DNA of 32,701 nt, from the NCBI RefSeq assembly GCF_021654135.1, contig NZ_JAKGSD010000077.1, forward strand, positions 1 through 32,701, written 5' to 3'. The notes under the pieces were generated by a model, which ran no database searches, was not told the origin of the DNA, and was given only the letters and a program-made list of their open reading frames with translations. This document shows positions 1 to 7,542 of this stretch, piece by piece; the stretch's first letter is position 1, and every line of letters begins with the position of its first letter. This DNA is from Amycolatopsis tucumanensis (GTDB lineage Bacteria; Actinomycetota; Actinomycetes; Mycobacteriales; Pseudonocardiaceae). The translations under genes and the position numbers were made by a program.

Positions 1-91
1 CTGGCTCAAGGTGATCGTTGCGTGTCAGGCGACGGGATGACCACCCAGCTCGGGTTGGGTGCAAAGATCAAGGGCACGGCGCTGCGCGCCA

Positions 92-1645
92 TTAGAGCAG
101 TGGGGGTACCGCTGCATCAATGAGGTGCGGGCCGGGTTCGTTGACGGCGTTGCGGAATTGCTCGGCCAGTTCCTCGGCCGTCGTCGCCCTTGTTGCTGGG
201 ACGCCCATGCCTTCCGCGATCTTCACGAAGTCGATGTCGGGCCTTGCCAGGTCCAGCAGGTCCTTCGCCTTCGGGCCGGATGCTTCCGCTCCGACTCGCT
301 GCAGTTCCATGCGCAGGATGGCGTAGGCGTGGTTGTTCAGGATCACCGTTGTCACGTTCAGGTTTTCCCGCGCCATCGTCCACAGTGCCGAGATGGTGTA
401 GAGGGCGCTGCCGTCCGCCTGCAGTGCGATCACCGGGCGGTCTGGGGCGGCGATCGCTGCGCCGGCAGCCACCGGGAGTCCCTGTCCGATGGCTCCGCCG
501 GTCAGGGTGAGCACGTCGTGGCGTGGGGCGCCGGCCGTCGCGCCCGGGAGCAACAGGCCCGAGGTGTTGGCCTCGTCCGAGATGATCGCGCCCTCCGGGA
601 GCAGCGCGCCGATCACCTCGACCCAGTTCTGCACCGTCAGCGGACCGCTCGGCAGGGCGGGGCGAGCCGGTTCCTGCAGCACCGGGTCCACATCGGACGC
701 GACCTCGTCCGCGAGTGCTTCCAGCGCGGCCACCACGTCCTGGTCCAGCTCTGCCAGCGTGTGCACCTGCGCGCCCTCCGGCACCAGATCGCTGGGCTTG
801 CCGGGGTAGGCGAAGAACGACACCGGCGCCTTGGTCCCGGCCACGATGACGTGCTTGATGCCCTCCAGCTGCCACTGCACCTGCTCGGCCAGGTACGCCA
901 GGCGTTCGATCGTGGGCAGTCCGGCGCCGCGCTCCAGCCTCGCCGGGAAGGTTTCCACGAACGGCTTCGCCCCGGTCGCGGTGGCGATCCGGCTCACCGC
1001 CCGCAGGCCGGCTTCGCGGCAGGCGGGGCCGCCCACCAGCAACGCGACCGGCTCACCGGTCCGCAGCACCTCCGCCACCGCCTTGACCGTGGTGTCCGCG
1101 ACGGTCTGCGGCGAGCGCGGCGGCACCGGCTTCACCGCGACACCACCGTCGCCCCACGAGACGTCCGCGGGCAGGATCAGCGTCGCCACCTTGCCCGGCG
1201 CCTCCTGCGCCGCGGCGACGGCGAACGCGGCGTCCGCGCCGACGTCCGCGCTGTTCCCCGACCGGCGCACCCACCCGTTCAGCGAACCGGCGATCGCCTC
1301 GATGTCCGACTCCAGCGGTGCGTCGTACTTCTTGTGGTACGTCGCGTGGTCGCCGATCACGTTCACCACCGGCACGTGCCCGCGCCGGGCGTTGTGCAGG
1401 TTCGCCAGGCCGTTGCCCAGCCCCGGCCCCAAGTGCAGGAGCGTCGCGGCCGGCTTGCCCGCGACCCGCGCGTAACCGTCGGCCGCGCCGGTGACCACGC
1501 CCTCGAACAGGGCCAGCACACCGCGCATCTCGGGCACCGAATCGAGCGCCGCGACGAAGTGCATCTCCGACGTGCCGGGATTGGAGAAGCACACGTCGAC
1601 ACCCGCGTCGACGAGCGTGCGGATCAGGGACTGCGCGCCGTTCAT
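92..1645 (-). CDS. Thiamine-diphosphate-dependent enzyme, acetolactate synthase / benzoylformate decarboxylase-like
   Basis: 517 residues with the three-domain layout of the TPP-enzyme superfamily. The N-terminal PYR domain carries the activating glutamate (Glu48) followed by GAADGYAR, and an LH pair (His71) where benzoylformate decarboxylase has its active-site His. The C-terminal PP domain, about residues 340-517, has ADGS about 27 residues before NNHAYA; the usual metal-binding motif is GDG, so the first Gly is Ala. The family makes or cleaves C-C bonds next to a 2-oxo group, by decarboxylation or carboligation. It starts 8 nt after the FAD oxidase stop and its Shine-Dalgarno GGAG overlaps that stop, so the two are translationally coupled. 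The oxidase could supply a 2-oxoacid to this enzyme (inference). Annotation pipelines would probably call it acetolactate synthase large subunit; no small regulatory subunit is nearby, so true branched-chain synthesis is unlikely. The exact substrate is unknown. Confidence 0.88.
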   Translation of the reverse strand: MNGAQSLIRTLVDAGVDVCFSNPGTSEMHFVAALDSVPEMRGVLALFEGVVTGAADGYARVAGKPAATLLHLGPGLGNGLANLHNARRGHVPVVNVIGDHATYHKKYDAPLESDIEAIAGSLNGWVRRSGNSADVGADAAFAVAAAQEAPGKVATLILPADVSWGDGGVAVKPVPPRSPQTVADTTVKAVAEVLRTGEPVALLVGGPACREAGLRAVSRIATATGAKPFVETFPARLERGAGLPTIERLAYLAEQVQWQLEGIKHVIVAGTKAPVSFFAYPGKPSDLVPEGAQVHTLAELDQDVVAALEALADEVASDVDPVLQEPARPALPSGPLTVQNWVEVIGALLPEGAIISDEANTSGLLLPGATAGAPRHDVLTLTGGAIGQGLPVAAGAAIAAPDRPVIALQADGSALYTISALWTMARENLNVTTVILNNHAYAILRMELQRVGAEASGPKAKDLLDLARPDIDFVKIAEGMGVPATRATTAEELAEQFRNAVNEPGPHLIDAAVPPLL

Positions 1646-1653
1646 CTCACTCC

Positions 1654-3027
1654 TCAGTCGAACAGGACATCCGGGTTCAGGATGCCCTTCGGGTCGAAGG
1701 CCTGCTTGATCCGGCGCAGCAACGCGACCTTGGCCGGGTCTTCGAGCGCGAGGAAGTGGTCCTTCTTCGCCTGCCCGATCCCGTGCTCACCGGAGATCGC
1801 CCCGCCGGCCGCCATGCCCGCGGCGAAGATGTCGTGCAGCAGCCGGTGCCGCTTCTCCGCGTCCTTGCAGAAGATTCCCAAGTGGACGTTGCCGTCCCCG
1901 GCGTGGCCGCAACCGATCGCACCGGCCTCGGCGGCCGTGGCCAGCTCCCGGACCTTCGCCAGGAACCCGGGCATCTCCGAGCGCGGCACCACGACGTCGA
2001 TCACGTCGTCGGCGCCGGCGGCCTTCGCCGTCCAGAACGCCTTCTCCCGCGCCTCGATGAGCTTGCGGGCCGAACCGCCGTCCAGCACGTACACGTCGGA
2101 CGCGCCCAGCTCGCCGAGCAGCTCGCCGGCCCGCTCGACGTCGCCGTCCAGCCGGTCGTTGTCGCGGTTTTCCAGGCCCACCACCAGGTAGGCCTGCGTG
2201 GCGTTGCGGACCTCCTCGGGGACGCCCAGCTCCAGCTTTTCGTTGTAGGTGATCGCCGCCATCGTCAGGTTGTCGATGTACTCGAGGATGTTCGGCGTCA
2301 GGCCGCTGGCGATGATCTCCGGCACGGCGCGCATCACCTGGTCGAGATCACCGAACGGCGCGAGCAGCGTCGCCGCGTGCGGCAGGCGCGGGTACAGCTT
2401 GACGATCACCTCGGTGACCAGCGCGAGCGTGCCCTCCGAGCCGATGATCAGCTGGGTCAGGTCGTAGCCACTGGAGATCTTGGACGTCTTGCCGCCGGTG
2501 CGGATGATCTCGCCGGTGGGCAGGACCGCCTGCAGGCCGACGATGTTGTGCCGCGCCACGCCGTACTTGACCGCGCGCATGCCGCCCGCGTTGGTGCCGA
2601 CGTTGCCGCCGACGCTCGCGCTCAGCTCGCCCGGGTAGACCGTGTAGGCGAGGCCGGCCTCCTTGGTGGCCTCGTCCAGTTCGCTGAGCGTGACGCCCGG
2701 CTGGACGACGGCGACCTGGTTGGCGGTGTCGACCTCCACGATCGCGTTCATCCGCTCGAACGAGACGAGCAGACCGTCTTCGCGAGGGCGGGCCGCGCCG
2801 GACAGGCCGCTGCCCGAGCCGCGAGCCGTGACCGGCAGGCCGTTCTCGGTGGCCACGGCCAGCACGGCGGCGACCTCTTCGGCGGTGGCGGGTTTGACGA
2901 CGTGGGCCGGTTTGACGGCGCCGACGGTGAGGGACTCGTCCTTCGCGTAGTCGTCCGGGACGGAGTCCCCGGAGAGGAGGTTGCGCTCGCCGACGATCTC
3001 GGCGATCCGCGCGGTGACGTCGCCCAT
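1654..3027 (-). CDS. FAD-linked 2-hydroxyacid oxidase/dehydrogenase, GlcD / D-lactate dehydrogenase family
   Basis: 457 residues, the normal length for GlcD-type enzymes. An FAD-binding type 4 (PCMH) fold is clear: RGSGSGLSGAA near residue 70, PGVTLSEL, then GGNVGTNAGGMRAVKYG and IGSEGTLALVTE. The C-terminal FAD-oxidase domain has GCGHAGDGNVHLG and ISGEHGIGQAKK, which contain the conserved His residues around the flavin and substrate, and ends with a typical FDPKGILNPDVLF. The family oxidises 2-hydroxyacids such as D-lactate, glycolate or D-2-hydroxyglutarate to 2-oxoacids. ATG start with AGGAAAGGA upstream. It is first in a two-gene operon with the TPP enzyme, which could decarboxylate or condense the 2-oxoacid product (inference). 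GlcE and GlcF partners are absent, which favours a stand-alone D-lactate-type dehydrogenase over glycolate oxidase. Confidence 0.9.
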   Translation of the reverse strand: MGDVTARIAEIVGERNLLSGDSVPDDYAKDESLTVGAVKPAHVVKPATAEEVAAVLAVATENGLPVTARGSGSGLSGAARPREDGLLVSFERMNAIVEVDTANQVAVVQPGVTLSELDEATKEAGLAYTVYPGELSASVGGNVGTNAGGMRAVKYGVARHNIVGLQAVLPTGEIIRTGGKTSKISSGYDLTQLIIGSEGTLALVTEVIVKLYPRLPHAATLLAPFGDLDQVMRAVPEIIASGLTPNILEYIDNLTMAAITYNEKLELGVPEEVRNATQAYLVVGLENRDNDRLDGDVERAGELLGELGASDVYVLDGGSARKLIEAREKAFWTAKAAGADDVIDVVVPRSEMPGFLAKVRELATAAEAGAIGCGHAGDGNVHLGIFCKDAEKRHRLLHDIFAAGMAAGGAISGEHGIGQAKKDHFLALEDPAKVALLRRIKQAFDPKGILNPDVLFD

Positions 3028-3067
3028 GACGTGCCCGGTCCTTTCCTGCGCCTGCCCGAATGACGGA

Positions 3068-3073
3068 AGCCTA
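3068..3073 (-). promoter_or_regulatory. Probable -10 box of the FAD oxidase / TPP enzyme operon
   Basis: On the minus strand TAGGCT fits the actinobacterial TAnnnT -10 consensus and would start transcription about 35 nt before the ATG at 3027. No good -35 hexamer is visible at 17 +/- 1 bp. Confidence 0.35.
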
Positions 3074-3108
3074 GTACGGGAAGGCGCAGGACTGGAAGCG
3101 AAGGAGAT

Positions 3109-3672
3109 TCATGTCTGGAGGAGTCGACGCAGCCGCCGCCGTCCGAGCAAGCGCGCCTGCGCGGCCTTGAGCAGGGTGAAGCTGCGGTTGATGTAGGCGG
3201 CCAGCTCGTCGGCCGGGTAGTGCACGATCGACAGGTGCTCGGAGTGGTCGCCCTGTTCCCAGCGGGCCACGGTGATCTCGTAGCCGGAGACGTGGGCGCA
3301 CAGCTGGAGGAGGACCTCCGGCACCTCGGGCTCGATGAGCAGGTCGGCGTTCTGCACGACCAGATCGCGCATGGACCGGAGGGTGGGCAGGAAGACGGAG
3401 GTCACCCAGAGCCGCCATTCCGTGAGTTCCTCAGCGGTGGGCGGGGTTTCGCCGACGAACGGGGAAACGCCGTTCCGGGAATGGCGTCGGCGGAACTCGG
3501 CGAAGGTGCGGCTGTGGGCCTCACTGATGGAGAACAGCGGGCCGTACAACTCGCTCAGCTGCCGGTTGATCCGGGCCAGGCGTTCCTGCCGCTGCGACAG
3601 CCGGACGTTGTTCGTGTAAGTGGCGATGTAGCCGACGAAAGCGAGTACCACGGTCACGATCACTGCGCTCAC
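3109..3672 (-). CDS. Hypothetical protein with N-terminal membrane anchor
   Basis: Not recognised. About 187 residues from the GTG at 3672. It opens with one hydrophobic segment (roughly residues 1-18), then a basic, Arg-rich stretch with coiled-coil character (SQRQERLARINRQLSELYGP), and an acidic/mixed soluble domain ending in a very basic tail (LLGRRRLRRLLQT). This is the layout of a single-pass inner-membrane protein with a cytoplasmic domain. An upstream TTG (3723) in the same frame would add 17 residues but lies inside the loop of a strong terminator hairpin. The GTG at 3672 instead follows a TAACGT -10-like box by 7 nt, suggesting a leaderless transcript. Base and codon use match the neighbours. 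Function unknown. Confidence 0.65.
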   Translation of the reverse strand: MSAVIVTVVLAFVGYIATYTNNVRLSQRQERLARINRQLSELYGPLFSISEAHSRTFAEFRRRHSRNGVSPFVGETPPTAEELTEWRLWVTSVFLPTLRSMRDLVVQNADLLIEPEVPEVLLQLCAHVSGYEITVARWEQGDHSEHLSIVHYPADELAAYINRSFTLLKAAQARLLGRRRLRRLLQT

Positions 3673-3702
3673 GGCGGCGACGTTACCGGTGCCGGAAAAG
3701 GG

Positions 3703-3738
3703 GGCGGGGCCGGTCCGCGCCAACGTACCGGCCCCGCC
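3703..3738 (-). terminator. Intrinsic terminator of the 28-residue peptide gene
   Basis: The arms 3728-3738 and 3703-3713 are perfect 11-bp complements (GGCGGGGCCGG / CCGGCCCCGCC) around a 14-nt loop. Read on the minus strand the hairpin is followed by CCCCTTTT. It sits 16 nt after the stop of the small peptide gene. Confidence 0.6.
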
Positions 3739-3754
3739 TTCTCGGATCAGCGGG

Positions 3755-3841
3755 TCAGACCAGCCAGCCGAGGACGTGCGCGAGGCCGGCCAGGATGTTG
3801 GAAACGATGTCGTGGCCGTGGTGGAAGTGCGCAGCGAACAT
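3755..3841 (-). CDS. 28-residue histidine-rich hydrophobic peptide
   Basis: A small gene: ATG at 3841, 28 sense codons, TGA at 3755. An AAAGGAG Shine-Dalgarno lies 10 nt before the ATG. The N-terminal half is His-rich (His5, His7, His8, His10, then Asp11). The C-terminal half is hydrophobic and could form one amphipathic or membrane helix (INLAGLA-type pattern, His22, Trp26, ending LV). It has its own sigma-70-like promoter, a 14-bp palindrome at the predicted transcription start and an intrinsic terminator, so the whole looks like a deliberate mini transcription unit of about 200 nt rather than a chance frame. I do not recognise a family. Candidate roles are a metal-binding or small membrane peptide, a toxin-like peptide, or the leader of a regulatory RNA; none is shown. 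Confidence 0.55.
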   Translation of the reverse strand: MFAAHFHHGHDIVSNILAGLAHVLGWLV

Positions 3842-3884
3842 TGGAGAGGGGCTCCTTTGTGAAATCAATCCTTGCGAATCTGGC

Positions 3885-3932
3885 TGCTTTCGAAAGCAAG
3901 GGAAGATTTTCAGTTCCGCTGGGAAGTGTCAA
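3885..3932 (-). promoter_or_regulatory. Promoter and palindromic operator candidate for the 28-residue peptide
   Basis: On the minus strand TTGACA (3927-3932) and AAATCT (3904-3909) are separated by 17 bp. Transcription would begin near 3897, exactly at the perfect 14-bp palindrome TGCTTTCGAAAGCA (3885-3898), the classic place for a repressor operator. It could also be a 5' hairpin in the transcript. The stretch is markedly less GC-rich than its surroundings. Confidence 0.5.
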
Positions 3933-4209
3933 ACCGCCGCGGAAAGAGCGGAGCCCGTCGAATAGCGCGGTGGAAAATCCGCCCAGCCTAAACACGTAAC
4001 ACTTTCGGGTTCGCGGCCGGGGGTGGCGTTGCGCCGCTCGTAGCGCCGTCGGGCGGGCCCACCTGGGGCGATGCCGATCTTGATCCGGCACACCGGGTGA
4101 TGCCCGCCCGAACGGGTGAAGGCATTGCCACGCAAGGTGATCCCCCCATGATCACACTGACGAGTGACGGGGGACCGGGGTTTTGCCCCTAACGACCGCA
4201 GGTCGACGG
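3933..4209. other. Non-coding gap
   Basis: Between the small peptide promoter and the DUF3830 gene stop. Frames here are shadows without start signals. A short GGGG-CCCC hairpin around 4172-4188 might weakly terminate the DUF3830 transcript. I see nothing else. Confidence 0.4.
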
Positions 4210-4710
4210 CTACTCGGCGCGGGCGAAGGACAGCGTTTCGCCCTCGACGCCACGCAGCCACAGGTCCTGCGCGGCCGCCGCCATTTCCGGCAGGCCCTCC
4301 ACGATCGTGGCGAACACGTTGCCGGGCACCCAGCCCGCGTCGCCGTTGATGAGCAGGTTGTTCCGGCCGTAGAAGATCGCCAGATCGGTCGCGCCCTGGT
4401 CGCTGTGGGCCTCGCTGCTGTCTTCGTACCCGTACGCCGGATTTCCGATTTCCCACGCCTCGAACCCGAAATAAACGACATCCCCGGGAATGGGGGTGAC
4501 CGTCGGGTTCTCCCGGCCCGGCTTCGGGTCGGCGAACGGCGGCACCAGCGTGTAGACCTCGTTGCGGGCGTACTTCGCGTGGTAGGCCGAACCGCTCTGC
4601 GGCAGCGCGTTCCACACCGCCTGGCAGGTCCGCGGCGCTTCCGCGTCCAGCAGCACGGCACGGCAGGACACGCCGCGCTTGTCGAGCGAGATGGTGATGT
4701 AGCGGGCCAA
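4210..4710 (-). CDS. DUF3830 family protein (cyclophilin-like fold)
   Basis: 166 residues beginning RYITISLDKRGVSCRAVLLD, then APRTCQAVWNALP and a central PIPGDVVYFG, GRNNLLI. This is the pattern I know from DUF3830 proteins, which are predicted to share the small beta-barrel fold of cyclophilin-like domains; no reaction is established for them. The start is TTG at 4710, because no ATG lies near and GAGAAGAGG sits just upstream. Its stop-to-start gap to the aminotransferase is 14 nt, so both are one transcript. Homologues tend to lie near Asp/Glu racemase-family and amidase genes (my recollection, to be checked). Here those genes are 11 kb away but share an operator with this unit. It probably has an auxiliary or catalytic role in the same pathway. 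Confidence 0.8.
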   Translation of the reverse strand: MARYITISLDKRGVSCRAVLLDAEAPRTCQAVWNALPQSGSAYHAKYARNEVYTLVPPFADPKPGRENPTVTPIPGDVVYFGFEAWEIGNPAYGYEDSSEAHSDQGATDLAIFYGRNNLLINGDAGWVPGNVFATIVEGLPEMAAAAQDLWLRGVEGETLSFARAE

Positions 4711-4724
4711 CGTGCCTCTTCTCC

Positions 4725-5984
4725 CTACTTGGAACCGGTGACGGTGGCGACGGTCTCGGCCCAGATCGCGAGCGCGTCGTCGATCTGCTCGGCGGTGACC
4801 ACCAGCGGCGGGATCATCCGCACGACGTTCGAGTACGCCCCGCAGGTGAGCAGCAGCAGCCCGCGCCGCGCCGCCTCCTGCTGCGCCGCCGCGGCCAGCG
4901 CGGTGTCCGGCGTGCCGTCGGCCTTGGTGAACTCCGAACCGACCAGCAGGCCCAGCCCGCGCACCTCACCGATCTCCGGCGTCTTGTCGGCGATCAGCCG
5001 CGCGCCTTCGAGCAGCTGCTTGCCGCGCGCCGCCGCGTTCTCGACCAGGTTCTCCTCCTCGATCACGTCGAGGGTGGCCAGCGCCGCCGCGCACGACACC
5101 GCGTTGCCGCCGTACGTGCCGCCCTGCGAACCGGGGAACGCCTTGGACATCAGCTCCTTCGACGCCGCGATGCCGGACAGCGGGAAGCCGCTCGCCAGTC
5201 CCTTCGCGATCAGCACGACGTCCGGCTTCACGTCGAAGTGGTCGTGGCCCCAGAACCGGCCGGTGCGCCCGAACCCGGTCTGGATCTCGTCGATCACCAG
5301 CAGGATCCCGTGCCGGTCGGCGCGCTCGCGCAGCCCGGCCATGAACTCGGTGTTCGCCGGCACGTACCCGCCCTCGCCGAGCATCGGCTCGATGAAGAAC
5401 GCGGCCGTCTCGTTCGGCGCGCTGATCGTCTGGAAGAGGTAGTCCAGCTCGCGCAGCGCGAACTTCGTCGCGGTCTGCTCGTCCCAGCCGTAGTGGTAGG
5501 CGTAGGGGAACGGCGCCACGTGCACGCCGCCCATCAGCGGCGAGATGCCGGCGCTGAACCGCGTGCCGGAGGTGGTCATCGACGCCGCGGCGACCGTGCG
5601 GCCGTGGAACCCGCCCTGGAAGACGATCACGTTCGGCCGCCCGGTGGCCTGCCGCGACAGGCGCAGCGCGGCTTCGACGGCCTCGCTGCCGGAGTTCGCG
5701 AAGAACAGCGAGTCGAGCCCCGCGGGCAGCACGTCGCCGAGCCGCTCGGTCAGCTTGAGCAGCGGCTGGTGCATCACGGTGGTGTACTGCGCGTGGATGA
5801 CCTTGCCGATCTGCTCCTGTGCCGCCTTGACCACCTTCGGGTGGCAGTGGCCGGTGCTGGTCACACCGATCCCGGCGGTGAAGTCGAGGTGGCGGTTGCC
5901 GTCGACGTCGTAGAGGTAGGCGCCTTCGCCGTGCTCGACGACGACCGGAGTGGCCTGCTTGAGCAGGGGGGAGAGCTGGGCCAT
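4725..5984 (-). CDS. gabT: Class III PLP aminotransferase, 4-aminobutyrate aminotransferase-like
   Basis: 419 residues from the ATG at 5984, which has AGGAG 10 nt upstream; a longer frame to 6194 runs through the divergent promoter and is rejected. Fold-type I PLP enzyme: LYDVDGNRHLDFTAGIGV at the N-terminus, ANSGSEAVEAALRLSR (phosphate and substrate contact), GGFHGRT, FIEPMLGEGGY, the VIDEIQTGFGRTG motif with the PLP-contacting Asp, and the Schiff-base lysine in AKGLASG (Lys261). The family moves an amino group from an omega-amino acid (GABA, beta-alanine, DABA and similar) to 2-oxoglutarate and yields a semialdehyde. The divergent gene encodes a semialdehyde dehydrogenase, so product and next enzyme match. 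Substrate specificity cannot be read from the sequence. Likely repressed through the dyad at 6017-6032. Confidence 0.9.
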   Translation of the reverse strand: MAQLSPLLKQATPVVVEHGEGAYLYDVDGNRHLDFTAGIGVTSTGHCHPKVVKAAQEQIGKVIHAQYTTVMHQPLLKLTERLGDVLPAGLDSLFFANSGSEAVEAALRLSRQATGRPNVIVFQGGFHGRTVAAASMTTSGTRFSAGISPLMGGVHVAPFPYAYHYGWDEQTATKFALRELDYLFQTISAPNETAAFFIEPMLGEGGYVPANTEFMAGLRERADRHGILLVIDEIQTGFGRTGRFWGHDHFDVKPDVVLIAKGLASGFPLSGIAASKELMSKAFPGSQGGTYGGNAVSCAAALATLDVIEEENLVENAAARGKQLLEGARLIADKTPEIGEVRGLGLLVGSEFTKADGTPDTALAAAAQQEAARRGLLLLTCGAYSNVVRMIPPLVVTAEQIDDALAIWAETVATVTGSK

Positions 5985-6012
5985 GACGGCGGAACTCCTA
6001 ACCGGAGTGAGC

Positions 6013-6041
6013 TTGTAGATTGTTGACAATCTGTCTAGCAT
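6013..6041. promoter_or_regulatory. GntR operator and divergent control region
   Basis: A perfect dyad AGATTGT-TG-ACAATCT (6017-6032) lies midway between the divergent aminotransferase and aldehyde dehydrogenase genes. For the plus direction TTGTAG (6013-6018) and TAGCAT (6036-6041), 17 bp apart, are a possible promoter with the operator in its spacer. A minus-strand promoter is not clear. The same ATTGT-NN-ACAAT core occurs at 16892 and 17709, next to the GntR operon, and nowhere else that I saw in the window. Confidence 0.7.
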
Positions 6042-6078
6042 GGCCGGTGGACAGGCGCAAGGTTGATCAGGAGGACCA

Positions 6079-7542
6079 ATGGCCGAGCTGACCGAATCGG
6101 GTGTCGTGGACGCCGTCGGCAAGGAGCTGTTCATCGGCGGGAAGTGGGTCCCGTCGAGCAGTGGGCGGACCTTCGCCGTCGAGGATCCCGCCACCGGCCG
6201 GGTCCTCTGCGAGGTCGCCGACGCCGCGCCCGAGGACGGGAAGGCGGCCCTCGACGCCGCCGTCGCCGCGCAGGCCGACTGGGCGAAGACGGCGCCGCGC
6301 GAGCGCAGCGAAATCCTGCGCCGCGCCTACGAACTGCTGAACGCGCGCGTCGACGAGCTGGCGCTGCTGATGACGCTGGAGATGGGCAAGCCGCTGGCCG
6401 AGGCGAAGGGCGAGGTCGCCTACGCCGCCGAGTTCTTCCGCTGGTTCTCCGAGGAGGCCGTGCGCATCGACGGTGGCTACCAGGTCGCGCCCAACGGGGC
6501 GGGCCGGTTCCTCGTCACCAAGCAGCCGGTCGGGCCGTGCCTGTTGATCACGCCGTGGAACTTCCCGATGGCGATGGGCGGCCGCAAGATCGGCCCGGCG
6601 ATCGCCGCGGGCTGCACCATGGTCATCAAGCCGGCCGAGCAGACGCCGCTGTCGATGCTCGCGCTGGCCGCGATCCTGACCGAGGCGGGGCTGCCCGCCG
6701 GCGTGCTCAACGTGGTCACCACCAGCGACCCGGGCGGCGTGATGGAGCCGATGATCAAGGACGGCCGCGCGCGCAAGCTGTCCTTCACCGGATCCACCGC
6801 GGTCGGGCGCAAGCTGCTGGAGCAGTGCGCGGACAAGGTGCTGCGCACGTCGATGGAGCTGGGCGGCAACGCGCCGTTCCTGGTCTTCGACGACGCCGAC
6901 CTGGACGCGGCGGTCGAGGGCGCCATGCAGGCCAAGATGCGCAACATCGGCGAGGCGTGCACCGCGGCCAACCGGTTCTACGTGCAGCGCGGGGTCGCCG
7001 ACGAGTTCGCCCGGCGGCTGACCGAGCGGATGTCGGCGCTGCCGCTGGGGCGCGGCACCGAGCCCGGCGTGGTCGTCGGCCCGCTCATCGACGCCGACGC
7101 GGTGAACAAGGTGACCGAGCTGGTCGCCGACGCCACCTCCCGGGGCGCCAAGGTGCTCACCGGCGGGGCCACTGTGGACGGTCCGGGCAACTTCTACCAG
7201 GCCACGGTGCTCACCGACGTGCCGCGGGACGCCCGCATGGCGAGCGAGGAGATCTTCGGGCCGGTCGCGCCGATCAGCGTGTTCGACGACGAGGACGAGG
7301 CCGTCGCGGCCGCCAACGACACCGAGTACGGCCTGGTCAGCTACGTCTACACCAACGACCTCAAGCGTGCGCTGCGCGTGTCGGAGTCGCTGGAGGCCGG
7401 CATGATCGGGCTGAACCAGGGCATCGTGTCCAACCCGGCGGCGCCGTTCGGCGGGGTCAAGCAGTCCGGGCTCGGCCGCGAGGGCGGCACCGTCGGCATC
7501 GACGAGTTCCTGGAGACCAAGTACATCGCGGTGAGCCTGTGA
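6079..7542 (+). CDS. gabD: NAD(P)-dependent succinate-semialdehyde dehydrogenase-type aldehyde dehydrogenase
   Basis: 487 residues, the standard ALDH length. PWNFPMAMGGRKIGPAIAAG marks the cofactor site, FTGSTAVGRKL the Rossmann turn, MELGGNAPF the general base (Glu260) and NIGEACTAANR the catalytic cysteine (Cys294). The motif set is closest to succinate-semialdehyde dehydrogenase GabD, but related omega-semialdehydes (malonate, aspartate or glutarate semialdehyde) are possible. ATG at 6079 with AGGAGG 4 nt before. It is divergent from the GABA-type aminotransferase and overlaps the next gene by 4 nt (GTGA). It would oxidise the semialdehyde made by the aminotransferase to a dicarboxylate. 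Control is probably by the operator at 6017-6032. Confidence 0.9.
   Translation: MAELTESGVVDAVGKELFIGGKWVPSSSGRTFAVEDPATGRVLCEVADAAPEDGKAALDAAVAAQADWAKTAPRERSEILRRAYELLNARVDELALLMTLEMGKPLAEAKGEVAYAAEFFRWFSEEAVRIDGGYQVAPNGAGRFLVTKQPVGPCLLITPWNFPMAMGGRKIGPAIAAGCTMVIKPAEQTPLSMLALAAILTEAGLPAGVLNVVTTSDPGGVMEPMIKDGRARKLSFTGSTAVGRKLLEQCADKVLRTSMELGGNAPFLVFDDADLDAAVEGAMQAKMRNIGEACTAANRFYVQRGVADEFARRLTERMSALPLGRGTEPGVVVGPLIDADAVNKVTELVADATSRGAKVLTGGATVDGPGNFYQATVLTDVPRDARMASEEIFGPVAPISVFDDEDEAVAAANDTEYGLVSYVYTNDLKRALRVSESLEAGMIGLNQGIVSNPAAPFGGVKQSGLGREGGTVGIDEFLETKYIAVSL

Noticed and set aside
1..91. Possible tail of a transposase or other gene at the window start
   Set aside because: Only about 12-30 codons in any frame, with no recognisable motif or inverted repeat.
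3111..3170. Plus-strand mini-frame with AAGGAG before an ATG
   Set aside because: 17 codons only, antisense to the end of the hypothetical membrane protein and without promoter or terminator.
5985..6194. N-terminal extension of the aminotransferase to 489 residues
   Set aside because: It crosses the divergent promoter and operator and runs into the aldehyde dehydrogenase gene; ATG 5984 has a proper Shine-Dalgarno.
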